From positions 248,001 to 312,000 of the forward strand of contig NZ_AP031498.1 of NCBI RefSeq assembly GCF_042854845.1: DNA of 64,000 bases, read 5' to 3'. Below, one piece after another: positions 52,719-61,413 of the stretch; position 1 is the first letter of the stretch; each line of letters opens with the position of its first letter. The notes under the pieces were generated by a model. It saw nothing but the letters and a program-made list of their open reading frames with translations. It was not told where the DNA came from and ran no database searches. The DNA comes from Maricurvus nonylphenolicus (GTDB lineage: Bacteria > Pseudomonadota > Gammaproteobacteria > Pseudomonadales > Cellvibrionaceae). The position numbers and the translations under genes are program-made.

Positions 52719-53819
52719 GTGTCCGATCAACAGGTTGTAATTTTTGAAGAGCGCCAAGCTGCCGGTGGTAAAAAAATCGGTGTTGCGCAGCTGAATTCAG
52801 AGAAGTCTTTAAATTCGCTGTCACTGCCGATGGTGGAGTTGCTATTACCTCAGCTGCAAGCCTGGCAAACCGACGAAGATATTCTGGCGGTATTCTTGCA
52901 CAGCGCTGGCGACAAAGCCTTTTGTGCCGGTGGTGATGTGGTTGCCTTGCACGCCGGTTCTGCGGCTTACGGTGAAGAGCTACCAAATAATAGCTGCGAA
53001 GAATTCTTCGCTGAAGAATACAAACTGGACCACCTGATTCACACCTTCGGAAAACCGTTTGTGGTGTGGGGGACCGGTTTTGTTATGGGCGGTGGCCTGG
53101 GGCTGTTAAGCGGCGCGACTCACCGCGTGGTAACCGAAAGCACCCGTATGGCCATGCCTGAAATTACCATCGGTTTGTACCCGGATGTGGGCGGTACTTA
53201 CTTCCTTAATCGCACACCGGGTAAAACCGGTTTGTTCCTGGGCTTAACCGGTGCCAACTTTAACGCCGCCGATGCCATGTATATCGGCCTGGCCGATTAC
53301 TTCATCACCCAGGAGTTAAAAGACGAAGTGCTGACTGCACTGACCGAAGTGAAATGCGCCACCGGCGTAGACGGTGTGATGCAACACTTCAGTGCTTTGG
53401 CTGCCGCACAAAAACCTGCCAGCGATGTGGAAGCGCATCGCGAGTGGATTGAAGAAACCTGTGCCGGTGAGGATCTGCAAACTGCGATTGATCGCATCAC
53501 TGCCTACGAAGGCGATGACAAGTGGTGTGCCAAGGCCGCCAAAACCCTGGCTGGCGGTTGCCCTATCACACCTTACCTGGTGTGGGAGCAGTTACACCGC
53601 GGTAAAGACCTGGGCCTGGCCGATGTTTTCCGTATGGAGCTGACCATGTCCGTGAACTGCGCCAAGCGTGGTCACTTTAAAGAAGGTGTGCGTGCCTTAC
53701 TGATCGACAAAGATCGTAACCCGCAGTGGACTCCATCCACAGTTGCGGCTGTGAGCAGCGAGGAAGTCGAAGCCTTTTTTGTCGAGCCGTGGGATACCCA
53801 TCCGCTGGCTGCACTCTAA
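52719..53819 (+). CDS. 3-hydroxyisobutyryl-CoA hydrolase
   Basis: 366 aa, start GTG 52719 with RBS AGAGAGG. FCAGGDVVAL, GTGFVMGGGLGLLSGATHRVVTE and MPEITIGLYPDVGGTYFL (with the Glu and Asp of the HIBCH active site) distinguish it from simple hydratases, as does its length. It releases 3-hydroxyisobutyrate from its CoA ester in valine breakdown, and mmsB follows after 53 bases. Confidence 0.93.
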   Translation: MSDQQVVIFEERQAAGGKKIGVAQLNSEKSLNSLSLPMVELLLPQLQAWQTDEDILAVFLHSAGDKAFCAGGDVVALHAGSAAYGEELPNNSCEEFFAEEYKLDHLIHTFGKPFVVWGTGFVMGGGLGLLSGATHRVVTESTRMAMPEITIGLYPDVGGTYFLNRTPGKTGLFLGLTGANFNAADAMYIGLADYFITQELKDEVLTALTEVKCATGVDGVMQHFSALAAAQKPASDVEAHREWIEETCAGEDLQTAIDRITAYEGDDKWCAKAAKTLAGGCPITPYLVWEQLHRGKDLGLADVFRMELTMSVNCAKRGHFKEGVRALLIDKDRNPQWTPSTVAAVSSEEVEAFFVEPWDTHPLAAL

Positions 53820-53872
53820 GTACATAAACACAAACAGTAAAAGTTAATAAACACAGATTTAGGAGAAGAGCG

Positions 53873-54781
53873 ATGAGCAAAACCGTAGCGTTTATCGGTC
53901 TGGGAAATATGGGCGGTGGAATGGCCGCCAACCTGGTCAAGGCAGGTTTTAAAGTCAACGCCTTCGACCTGATGGAAGCCAACCTGAAAGCCGCAGCCGA
54001 TGCTGGCTGTACTCCGGTTGATTGTTCTAAGCGCGCCGTAGAAGGTGCTGACTACGTGGTATCCATGCTGCCTAACGGCGCCATTGTGGAAGCCGTGTAC
54101 ATTGGTGCAGAAGGCAGCGAAGCTCTGCTGGATGTCATCCCCAAAACTGCCCTGGTGCTAGACTGTTCAACAGTGGCGCCGGCGAACAGCCGCCGTGTGG
54201 GTGCCGAAGCTGAAAAGCGCGGCATTCAGTTCGTCGACGCCCCCGTTTCTGGTGGTGTAGCTGCCGCCGCAGCCGGTACCCTGGCCTTTATGGTGGGTGG
54301 TAGCGAGGCCAACTTCGAAGCCTCCAAGCCAGTGCTGGAAGCCATGGGTGCCAACATTTTCCGCGCCGGTGATGTCGGTGCCGGTCAAGTCGCCAAAATC
54401 TGTAACAACATGCTGCTGGCTATCCATATGGCCGGTACCGCCGAAGCCCTGCAGCTGGGTATCGACAATGGCCTGGATCCTAAAGTCCTGTCCGACATTA
54501 TGTTGAAAAGCTCCGGTTGCAACTGGTCTTTGGAGAAGTACAACCCGGTACCGGGTGTAATGGAAGGTGTTCCGGCGTCCAACAACTACCAGGGCGGCTT
54601 TATGGTCGACCTGATGCTGAAGGACCTGGGGCTGGCTCAGGAAGCCGCCATCGGCAGCCGTTCCTCCATCCCAATGGGATCCAATGCCCGTAACCTCTTC
54701 AACCTGCATAAAAACGGCACCGAAGACAAAGGCGGCAAGGACTTCTCCAGCATTATCGAACTCTACGCCAAAGGCCTGTAA
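53873..54781 (+). CDS. mmsB: 3-hydroxyisobutyrate dehydrogenase
   Basis: 302 aa. TVAFIGLGNMGGGMAANLVKAGF binds NAD(P), DAPVSGGVAAA is the substrate loop, and GAGQVAKICNNML carries the catalytic Lys. It oxidises 3-hydroxyisobutyrate to methylmalonate semialdehyde. mmsA, the next enzyme, is not in the window. AGGAGAAGAG precedes ATG 53873 and a terminator follows. Confidence 0.94.
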   Translation: MSKTVAFIGLGNMGGGMAANLVKAGFKVNAFDLMEANLKAAADAGCTPVDCSKRAVEGADYVVSMLPNGAIVEAVYIGAEGSEALLDVIPKTALVLDCSTVAPANSRRVGAEAEKRGIQFVDAPVSGGVAAAAAGTLAFMVGGSEANFEASKPVLEAMGANIFRAGDVGAGQVAKICNNMLLAIHMAGTAEALQLGIDNGLDPKVLSDIMLKSSGCNWSLEKYNPVPGVMEGVPASNNYQGGFMVDLMLKDLGLAQEAAIGSRSSIPMGSNARNLFNLHKNGTEDKGGKDFSSIIELYAKGL

Positions 54782-54823
54782 GCCCCCATTTCAGTCCTCT
54801 GTCGGGACATCAGTCCACCTTTT

Positions 54824-54862
54824 AACGCCCACCGCAGTGATCCTGCGGCTCGGGCGTTTTTT
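54824..54862 (+). terminator. Rho-independent terminator after mmsB
   Basis: AACGCCC (54824-54830) and GGGCGTT (54852-54858), with an inner CCGCAG/CTGCGG stem, are followed by a T-tract. It ends the valine operon before glyA. Confidence 0.87.
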
Positions 54863-54946
54863 ATGCGCCCAAACCCGCCTGAATAGTGTACAATGCGCGC
54901 CCTTGAAATCACCGTTTTAACCATTAAGCATACGCAGGGTTCACCC

Positions 54947-56209
54947 ATGTTTGATAAATCACTGACCGTTGAAGGTTTCGACCCGGAAATCTGGGCCTCT
55001 ATCCAAAGCGAAGAGCGTCGCCAGGAAGAGCACATTGAGCTGATCGCTTCTGAGAACTACACCAGCCCGCTGGTTATGGCCGCTCAGGGTACCAAGCTGA
55101 CCAACAAGTATGCCGAAGGTTACCCTTCCAAGCGTTACTACGGTGGTTGTGAATACGTAGACCAGGCCGAAGCTCTGGCTATCAGCCGTGCTTGCGAACT
55201 GTTCGGTGCCGACTATGCCAACGTTCAGCCACACTCCGGCTCCCAGGCGAACAATGCCGTTTACGCTGCCCTGTGTGCCCCTGGCGATACCGTTCTGGGC
55301 ATGAGCCTGGCTCACGGTGGTCACCTGACTCACGGTGCTTCCGTAAACTTCTCCGGTAAGGTGTACAACGCTGTTCAGTACGGTCTGAACCCTGAAACCG
55401 GTAAAATCGACTACGACGAAATCGAAGCCCTGGCCGTTGAGCACAAGCCTAAGATGATCGTTGCTGGTTTCTCTGCTTACTCTCAGGTTATGGACTGGTC
55501 TCGCTTCCGCGACATCGCCGATAAAGTTGGCGCCTACCTGATGGTTGATATGGCTCACGTTGCCGGTCTGGTTGCGGCGGGTGTATACCCGAACCCAGTA
55601 CCTTTCGCTGACGTTGTGACCACCACTACCCACAAAACCCTGCGTGGCCCACGTGGCGGTCTGATCCTGGCTAAAGCCAACGAAGAGATCGAGAAGAAGC
55701 TGAACTCTGCGGTATTCCCAGGTGGCCAGGGTGGTCCTCTGATGCACGTGATCGCGGCTAAAGCCATCTCTTTCAAAGAAGCCATGTCTGACGACTACAA
55801 AGCTTACCAGGAGCAAGTAGTAGTTAACGCCAAAGCTATGGCCAAGACCTTTATCGAGCGCGGCATCAACATCGTATCCGGCGGTACCGAAAACCACCTG
55901 ATGCTGGTTGACCTGATCGGTAAAGAGTACACCGGTAAAGATGCCGATGCTGCTCTGGGCGCTGCCAACATTACCGTCAACAAGAACTCTGTACCGAACG
56001 ACCCACGTTCTCCGTTCGTCACCTCCGGTCTGCGTGTGGGTACCCCAGCGGTAACCACCCGTGGCTTCGGCGAAGAGGAGTGTGTACAGCTGACCAACTG
56101 GATCTGCGACGTACTGGACAGCCTGGAAAACGGCACCAGCGAGCAAGTGATTGCCGACGTGAAAGGCAAGGTGCTGGAGCTGTGTAAGCGTTTCCCTGTT
56201 TATGGTTAA
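54947..56209 (+). CDS. glyA: Serine hydroxymethyltransferase
   Basis: 420 aa from ATG 54947 (MFDKSLTVEGF), 18 codons inside a longer open frame. RQEEHIELIASENYTS, the PLP Lys in VTTTTHKTLRGPRGG, and the C-terminal TSGLRVGTPAVTTRGF are standard. It interconverts serine and glycine with tetrahydrofolate. A TACAAT at 54889-54894 is a possible -10 box. Codon use is strongly biased to C/G-ending synonyms compared with the accessory genes after it, as expected of a highly expressed gene. Confidence 0.97.
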   Translation: MFDKSLTVEGFDPEIWASIQSEERRQEEHIELIASENYTSPLVMAAQGTKLTNKYAEGYPSKRYYGGCEYVDQAEALAISRACELFGADYANVQPHSGSQANNAVYAALCAPGDTVLGMSLAHGGHLTHGASVNFSGKVYNAVQYGLNPETGKIDYDEIEALAVEHKPKMIVAGFSAYSQVMDWSRFRDIADKVGAYLMVDMAHVAGLVAAGVYPNPVPFADVVTTTTHKTLRGPRGGLILAKANEEIEKKLNSAVFPGGQGGPLMHVIAAKAISFKEAMSDDYKAYQEQVVVNAKAMAKTFIERGINIVSGGTENHLMLVDLIGKEYTGKDADAALGAANITVNKNSVPNDPRSPFVTSGLRVGTPAVTTRGFGEEECVQLTNWICDVLDSLENGTSEQVIADVKGKVLELCKRFPVYG

Positions 56210-56236
56210 TCGCTAGCACTTATTGAGTGTTAAAAA

Positions 56237-56261
56237 ACCGGGGCTTGGCTCCGGTTTTTTT
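56237..56261 (+). terminator. Rho-independent terminator after glyA
   Basis: ACCGGGGC-TTG-GCTCCGGT followed by seven Ts; flanking As upstream could let it act in both directions. Confidence 0.9.
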
Positions 56262-56391
56262 ATGCCTCAAATTAAATGGTATGTGTTTTACTGTTGTTCA
56301 GTTCACGCTTGTAATATGTGAAGCAAGACAGCAATGTTTGAGATGCATTAAGATAAAAACCATCTGACACATAGATAGAAGGGATTTCTAC

Positions 56392-57096
56392 ATGAGTGCA
56401 ACAACGGAAGATTATTTCTTAAATAAAGAGCTGGCCCAGCTCGAAGTGACCGCGGCAGCATTTGCCAAGCATTTCATTCCTGACGCCAAAATCAGAGAGG
56501 AATATCTGGAGCAAACTAAGCAATACGCAGCAGAGCTTCAGGAAAAGGTCGCCCGGCAACAGCTCTCTCCCCAAAAAGCGGCGCAGCAAGCGCAATCTCT
56601 GCGTAATACCATCATGGAAGCTCAGAGAGCCAAAACTTCTTCTATTGGGCTTTCAATAGCCAGGTTCATGAAAAAAGAAGGTAAAACCCTGGCTGAGCTC
56701 GAAGCGAAGTATGCAGACAAACTTTTCGATAAGGCTTTTGAAACGCTAAAGCACAGTCAAAAGAATGATGTGTGGCGTTTAATTGTGCAAAAGTCGGGAG
56801 AGCCTCAAGCTAGAGCCAGTAATGGCGCCAAATGGATGGGTCGAGCAGGCAGAGGTCTATTTGTTCTGACAGTCACCATCGCGGTATACCATATAGCAAC
56901 AGCAGAAGATAAAGTCAGAGCTGCAGCGAACGAGGGGGTGGCAATAGGTGGCGGTGTAGCCGGTGCAACTGCCTTGGGTTCAGCAGGATTGGTATGTGGG
57001 CCCGCTGCTATAGCCTGTGTACCCATTGGGGTCTTTGTCGGTGGTGTACTCGGGGCTATGGGCGCCGACTGGGCCTTTGATCAGATTTGGAGGTAA
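56392..57096 (+). CDS. Unknown protein with glycine-zipper membrane segment (possible pore-forming toxin)
   Basis: 234 aa. The N-terminal 150 residues are soluble and helical (KQYAAELQEKVARQQLS ... MKKEGKTLAELEAKYADKLF). From about residue 155 there is a membrane helix (GLFVLTVTIAVYHIATA) and then GVAIGGGVAGATALGSAGLV and IGVFVGGVLGAMGADWAFD, a glycine-zipper pattern seen in colicin-like and T6SS pore-forming effectors. No signal peptide. Two tiny membrane proteins follow within six bases each, as immunity proteins might. I do not recognise the family; the toxin reading is inference. Confidence 0.6.
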   Translation: MSATTEDYFLNKELAQLEVTAAAFAKHFIPDAKIREEYLEQTKQYAAELQEKVARQQLSPQKAAQQAQSLRNTIMEAQRAKTSSIGLSIARFMKKEGKTLAELEAKYADKLFDKAFETLKHSQKNDVWRLIVQKSGEPQARASNGAKWMGRAGRGLFVLTVTIAVYHIATAEDKVRAAANEGVAIGGGVAGATALGSAGLVCGPAAIACVPIGVFVGGVLGAMGADWAFDQIWR

Positions 57097-57102
57097 GTTG
57101 AG

Positions 57103-57279
57103 ATGTATATTCTGAATACAGTTATTTTCATCTTATTGGTAGTTGGTGGTTTGGTTTTTACGCTTTATAACCTCCTGGGGTGGAGTGTTATGCAAATCAT
57201 GGTTCTGTTATTGATAGGTGCGGTATTTGTGGGTGGCACCATTTGGGGCTACAAACAAATGTACCATGAAGATGATTGA
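57103..57279 (+). CDS. Tiny two-helix membrane protein, 58 aa
   Basis: It starts MYILNTVIFILLVVGGLVFTL and ends YKQMYHEDD, with two hydrophobic helices. An AGGT (57093-57096) overlaps the previous stop and serves as RBS, with a six-base gap to ATG 57103. It is followed six bases later by another small membrane gene. It could be an immunity protein for the glycine-zipper protein, or an accessory membrane peptide. No homologue is recognised. Confidence 0.6.
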   Translation: MYILNTVIFILLVVGGLVFTLYNLLGWSVMQIMVLLLIGAVFVGGTIWGYKQMYHEDD

Positions 57280-57285
57280 TGTCTT

Positions 57286-57531
57286 ATGCAGAAGATAATC
57301 GGTGCTCTGTTTGCTTTGTGTTGTTTCTCCACCGCTGCCGTATCCAATAGTCTGATGGGGGCCGGTATGTGGTTCTGGATTATTACTGGTGCTGGTGTCT
57401 TTGTCGTTGCCAGTCAGTATATTCCGCAATTACAAAACGTGGGTGTCGCCTGTGCAGCTTGCCTAAGTGTGGTTTCTGTTGGGGCTGTGTTAATGGGATT
57501 GGTTGCTGCAACGATAGGCGGCTCATTTTAG
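57286..57531 (+). CDS. Small membrane protein, 81 aa
   Basis: Three hydrophobic segments: MQKIIGALFALCCFSTAAVS, GMWFWIITGAGVFVVASQYI and VACAACLSVVSVGAVLMGLV. It follows the 58-aa gene by six bases, so the three genes form one unit. Several Cys residues lie in or near helices. It may be immunity-like or structural. The family is not recognised. Confidence 0.6.
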   Translation: MQKIIGALFALCCFSTAAVSNSLMGAGMWFWIITGAGVFVVASQYIPQLQNVGVACAACLSVVSVGAVLMGLVAATIGGSF

Positions 57532-57684
57532 GGGCAGGAAGCTCTGCTCCTGTTCTTATTCTTCTTGATTGCTATAAATGGCTTTATCTTGCTATCGCTC
57601 AATAAAAGACGAGTGAATAGACTCTAGGATTGAGTGCGCTTGGTAAAAATATTCAAACTAATATTTGAGTTACAGGGATAAGTA

Positions 57685-58035
57685 ATGGATAAACAATCAG
57701 CGTTAAAATTTGCCAAACACTGGGTTCAATCTTGGAATTCCCATGACTTAGATGAGATTCTTTCTCACTACACCGATGATTTTGAAATGTCATCGCCTAT
57801 CATCGTTGAGCGAATGGGTGTTAAATCTGGAGCTCTTAAGGGTAAGGGGGCTGTTGGAGAATATTGGACTATAGCTTTGAAAAGCATTCCTGATCTGCAC
57901 TTCGAGATACTATCCGTTTTTACGGGGGCAAATAGTGTAGTCATACACTACAAAGGGCACAAAGGTAACGCTACTGAGTATTTTCATTTTAATGATGAGG
58001 GCAAGGTATTCAAGGCTGTGGCCCATTATGAATAA
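57685..58035 (+). CDS. NTF2-like/SnoaL-type protein
   Basis: 116 aa, one cone-shaped alpha-beta domain: ALKFAKHWVQSWNSHDLDEILSHYTDDFEM, GKGAVGEYWTIALKSIPDLHFEIL and YFHFNDEGKVFKAVAHYE. This SnoaL-like group includes enzymes and ligand-binding proteins of unknown role. It stands alone with an AGGGATAAGT RBS. The short repeat TACGGGGACAGC begins just after its stop. Confidence 0.8.
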   Translation: MDKQSALKFAKHWVQSWNSHDLDEILSHYTDDFEMSSPIIVERMGVKSGALKGKGAVGEYWTIALKSIPDLHFEILSVFTGANSVVIHYKGHKGNATEYFHFNDEGKVFKAVAHYE

Positions 58036-58038
58036 ACC

Positions 58039-58050
58039 TACGGGGACAGC
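58039..58050 (+). repeat. Direct repeat TACGGGGACAGC, left copy
   Basis: Twelve bases, identical to 60762-60773. The type resembles remnants of REP/RAYT elements. The two copies enclose four unrelated genes. Confidence 0.7.
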
Positions 58051-58076
58051 ACCCATTTGATAGACTGGAGAGGAAT

Positions 58077-58667
58077 ATGGGTAAACATCGTAAATCATGG
58101 TTTGTGGCTACGACAGCTGCGGTAATTTCGTTGAGTCTATCTGTTGTAACCTTGGCGAATACAGAGAGCGAAAATACTGCTGCACTTGAACGTGAAGCCG
58201 TCAGTATCGTCAAACGTTTTGCAGGAAAGTTAAAGCCGCAGTTAAAACAGGCAATAACAGCCGCCGGATTTGAGCATGCTATTAATGTGTGTTCAGTGGA
58301 GGCTCCTAAGATAGCCCAAACCTTAAGTGAAGAAACCGGCTGGGAGGTCAAGCGGGTAAGCCTAAAGGCCCGCAACAATGCCAGCGCTACTCCCGATCCA
58401 TTTGAGCGCGATGTATTGAATAGTTTCGATCAAAGGCAGCAGGCAGGCGAGGCGCCAGCCACAATGAAACATGCTGAAGTTGTTGCTAATGAGTTTCGCT
58501 TTATAAAAGCGCAAGGCGTAGAAGGGCTGTGCCTTAACTGTCATGGCAAAAGTATTGCTCCCGAGGTGCAGAAGGTACTGGATAAACACTACCCGGATGA
58601 TATGGCAACGGGCTATCTGTTGGGGCAGGTACGTGGTGCCTTTAGCCTGACGAAAACGCTTGAATAG
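58077..58667 (+). CDS. DUF3365 (Tll0287-like) c-type heme protein
   Basis: 196 aa with a signal peptide (residues about 6-27). The DUF3365 domain (FAGKLKPQLKQAITAAGFEHAINVCSVEAPKIA ... KRVSLKARN) precedes a heme-attachment motif CLNCH at residues 152-156. Family members are periplasmic heme sensors or electron carriers, sometimes fused to kinases; this one is free-standing. RBS GGAGAGGA precedes ATG 58077. The partner is not evident. Confidence 0.87.
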   Translation: MGKHRKSWFVATTAAVISLSLSVVTLANTESENTAALEREAVSIVKRFAGKLKPQLKQAITAAGFEHAINVCSVEAPKIAQTLSEETGWEVKRVSLKARNNASATPDPFERDVLNSFDQRQQAGEAPATMKHAEVVANEFRFIKAQGVEGLCLNCHGKSIAPEVQKVLDKHYPDDMATGYLLGQVRGAFSLTKTLE

Positions 58668-58705
58668 TCTATTGGCTAAACTGGTGAAAGGTTTGTAGGG
58701 AAACA

Positions 58706-59503
58706 ATGAAATATTTCAAATATTGGGTTAAAGAACCTTTTCATATCACTATCGATGGTAAATCCGAGCGGATTGACATTCTCTCTGGTTCCAATGTTTC
58801 CAGTCAGGATGCAAGCGATCAAGCTCAAGCGTGTTCCAGGCAGATTGAGGATCGGATTCAACATGGTGGCCGTAAGGATGATGACTATGAAACCCCCATT
58901 AAAGAATATGTTGATGACATTATTGATGACGCCAATGTTATTACGATCTGCCGTTATGGGGCCAAGATCTTAAACACCAATCAATATACGGTGCTAGATC
59001 TGGATGATTACCCCATCGATTTTATGGATATCTTTAAGTCGGTAAGAAAATTACCCAAAAAAGAGCGTATTGTTCATAAGTTTCTACAGCGTATTAAGAA
59101 ATATCCAGAAATTGGTAGTGATTTCAGAATCTACGAAACTGCCAAGGGAATCAGAGTTATAGGCAAAACCTATATAGATCCTTCTATGCGAAGCTTTCAG
59201 TCATTTATGCGAAAGTTTGCCGTAGACTGGATCTATATAGCCATGTGCAAAAAGCAGAATTGTTACAGGGCACGGCTCACCCCTAAACCCTATCGAATGC
59301 GATTCAAAACAATCAAGGTGAAATCACCTTTGGATTGTGAGCAGCAGCCATATCTGGATTGGCAAAAAGACTACCACAATGAATCTGGTAAATTCAGTGT
59401 CGTTAAGTTGGTTCAGTCTGTGGGTAATGACTTTTCCTATGAGCCGGTTATTAAGCTTCATGATGAGATGTGTGGAGCTGTTTGTGGACGGCGTTTAGCA
59501 TAA
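58706..59503 (+). CDS. Conserved protein of unknown function with primase-like acidic motif
   Basis: 265 aa, soluble. YTVLDLDDYPIDF (about residues 94-106) has the h-D-h-D pattern seen in archaeo-eukaryotic primase folds. FRIYETAKGIRVIGKTY and MCKKQNCYRARLTPKPYRMR are strongly patterned segments that look conserved. It starts with AGGGAAAC before ATG 58706. I am not certain of the family; the primase-like idea rests on the motif pattern only. Base composition is AT-rich like its neighbours. Confidence 0.6.
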   Translation: MKYFKYWVKEPFHITIDGKSERIDILSGSNVSSQDASDQAQACSRQIEDRIQHGGRKDDDYETPIKEYVDDIIDDANVITICRYGAKILNTNQYTVLDLDDYPIDFMDIFKSVRKLPKKERIVHKFLQRIKKYPEIGSDFRIYETAKGIRVIGKTYIDPSMRSFQSFMRKFAVDWIYIAMCKKQNCYRARLTPKPYRMRFKTIKVKSPLDCEQQPYLDWQKDYHNESGKFSVVKLVQSVGNDFSYEPVIKLHDEMCGAVCGRRLA

Positions 59504-59544
59504 ATATCCGTAATGGAGCCTAAAAGGAAGCAGGTATTAAGGCC

Positions 59545-60183
59545 ATGGATCAAATTCTCATATATTCCGATAGCCTCACATGGGGCATTATTCCTGATTC
59601 CAGGCAGCGCCTGCCGTTTGATAAAAGATGGCCTGGTGTTTTTGAAAATACCCTTAATCAACTAGGTAATAATATTCGAGTTATTGAAAATTGCCTTAAT
59701 GGAAGAAGAACCGTATGGAGTGATCCCTTCAAAGAGGGGCGAGACGGTTCGCAAGGGTTAGCGCAAGTTATCGAGATGCACTCCCCGTTAAAGTTAGTGA
59801 TTCTGATGCTGGGCTCTAACGATTTTCAGTGTACACACAGCAATAATGCTTGGCTGTCAGCGCAGGGAACTGCAAAGTTAATTCAAATTATCAAGCAAGC
59901 ACCCATTGAGCCCGGTATGCCTGTTCCTGAGATTATGGTTGTTGCGCCACCGCCTATCATCGAGCCGAAAGGGGTCATTGCTAGTAAATTTAATGGCTCG
60001 GAAAAGCGTTGCGTAGGTTTGGCTTCTGAGCTTGAGGGGATCGCTAAAGAGAGCTCAGTACATTACTTCAATGCTGGAAATGTTACAGAAGCCAGTGCTG
60101 TAGATGGTATTCATTTAGATGAAAATCAACATAAAGTACTAGGAAAGGCCATAGCTTATGAAGTGGTTGATATCATGGGATGA
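59545..60183 (+). CDS. SGNH/GDSL hydrolase (arylesterase-like)
   Basis: 212 aa with no signal peptide. Block I is YSDSLTWG (Ser10, with Tyr-Ser in place of the usual Gly), block II LNGRRT (around residue 52), block III LGSNDF (N92) and block V DGIHLD (D187, H190), so the catalytic set is complete. Substrates of this group are short acyl or aryl esters. It shares ATGA with the following PPOX-fold gene. Confidence 0.87.
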   Translation: MDQILIYSDSLTWGIIPDSRQRLPFDKRWPGVFENTLNQLGNNIRVIENCLNGRRTVWSDPFKEGRDGSQGLAQVIEMHSPLKLVILMLGSNDFQCTHSNNAWLSAQGTAKLIQIIKQAPIEPGMPVPEIMVVAPPPIIEPKGVIASKFNGSEKRCVGLASELEGIAKESSVHYFNAGNVTEASAVDGIHLDENQHKVLGKAIAYEVVDIMG

Positions 60184-60743
60184 TAGCGAAAACCTGTATC
60201 CAACGGGGGGCTATTGGTATTAAAGTCAAAATGGAGAATATATCAGTTATGGAAATCGAAAAGCACTGGCCAAATATTTTAAAAGTTCTACGCGAGGGAA
60301 AGAAGTCAAATCGTTTTTTCTCAATAGCCACAGTAAACGGTGACGGCACTCCTCATGTGACACCTATAGGTCATGTTTTTTTCAATGATGATATGACCGG
60401 TTACTATTTTGAACAGTATTCCGAAGTTATGCCAAGGAACTTTGAGTCGAACAACAATATTTGCCTGATGTCAGTAAATAGCGACACGTTTTTCTGGCTA
60501 AGGTCTCTATTCAGAGGGAATTTCTCCATGTCGCCAGCAATTAGGCTTATGGGTACGGTAGGAGAAACTCGAGAAGCCAGCGCAGAAGAGATAGAGAAAC
60601 TCAAGAAAAGTATATCTATTACGTCTGGCTTAAAAGGCCATAAACTATTATGGAATAATCTAACTAAGGTTAGAGATATGCGGTTTACGGCATTCTCTCC
60701 TGCAAAGTATCCTGTTATGTGTGAAGGGTTGTGGGCAGAGTAG
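60180..60743 (+). CDS. PPOX-fold flavin/F420-type split-barrel protein
   Basis: 187 aa if started at ATG 60180, which overlaps the SGNH stop; ATG 60231 or 60249 may be the real start because the homologous part begins at MEIEKHWPNILKVL. FFSIATVNGDGTPHVTPIGHVFFND and YYFEQYSEVMPRNFESNNNICLM are typical of pyridoxamine-5'-phosphate-oxidase-like split barrels that bind FMN or F420. The substrate is unknown. The repeat TACGGGGACAGC follows about 20 bases after the stop. Confidence 0.82.
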   Translation: MIAKTCIQRGAIGIKVKMENISVMEIEKHWPNILKVLREGKKSNRFFSIATVNGDGTPHVTPIGHVFFNDDMTGYYFEQYSEVMPRNFESNNNICLMSVNSDTFFWLRSLFRGNFSMSPAIRLMGTVGETREASAEEIEKLKKSISITSGLKGHKLLWNNLTKVRDMRFTAFSPAKYPVMCEGLWAE

Positions 60744-60761
60744 GTTTAGTAAATAAAAATT

Positions 60762-60773
60762 TACGGGGACAGC
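60762..60773 (+). repeat. Direct repeat TACGGGGACAGC, right copy
   Basis: Identical to 58039-58050. Here it is followed by GCTGATCCCG, which can pair imperfectly with CGGGGACAGC as a short hairpin. Confidence 0.7.
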
Positions 60774-60832
60774 TCTAGGGGCTGATCCCGTTTATACAGA
60801 TTTTGCCAAGAGAGGCAGAGAGCCTCTGGTGG

Positions 60833-61273
60833 TTAGCGCCTTTTTACCAGAACACTACTCTTCATGGAAAACACCAACACATCATCCTGATTAAACATCT
60901 TGTGCTGCCAGGTCATAACGCCACGGCTAGGGTTGGAATCCGATGGGCGGGCTTCGATGGTTTCGACTTCTACTCGCACGGTGTCGTTTGGCATCACCGG
61001 GCGATGGGTCTTGGCTTCGTCAAAACCCAGGCCAGCGATCATGGCGGGCTTTTTATGTTCGGGTAGTTGATTGCATAGCATCGACATCACGGAAAACAGG
61101 TGTGCAGTACAGGCGATTACATCGCCAAACAGACCGGCCTTGGCGACGTCTTCGTCAATATGAAACGGTTGTGGATCCCAGCGGCTGGCCATATCGATGA
61201 TTTCTTCACGGGTTATCAGGTATTGCGGTGTTTCCGCTGTTTCACCGATACTGAGATCTTCCAAAAAACGCAT
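60833..61273 (-). CDS. MaoC-family hot-dog hydratase
   Basis: 146 aa, one hot-dog domain: FLEDLSIGETAETPQYLITREEIIDMASRWDPQPFHIDED contains the hydratase-like D...H signature, and ACTAHLFSVMSMLCNQL forms the core helix. The short form is typical of MaoC proteins that act on enoyl-CoA. It is monocistronic on the minus strand. Not closely similar to the MaoC protein at 25861. Confidence 0.87.
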   Translation of the reverse strand: MRFLEDLSIGETAETPQYLITREEIIDMASRWDPQPFHIDEDVAKAGLFGDVIACTAHLFSVMSMLCNQLPEHKKPAMIAGLGFDEAKTHRPVMPNDTVRVEVETIEARPSDSNPSRGVMTWQHKMFNQDDVLVFSMKSSVLVKRR

Positions 61274-61413
61274 ATGCTTGGGACCCTGATTGGTTGCTTG
61301 GGGTGGTGAGTAGAGTGTACTAGGCTTTAGGTCAGTTTACTGCCGAGCGGCAGGACAAATTAACAGGATTAACAGTCTATTGTCTATTTAGGCTCACAAT
61401 ACAGGGAGATATG

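Noticed and set aside
54959..56146. 395-codon open frame on the minus strand opposite glyA
   Set aside because: It is the antisense of a strongly codon-biased gene; the product has no recognisable domain and glyA is certain.
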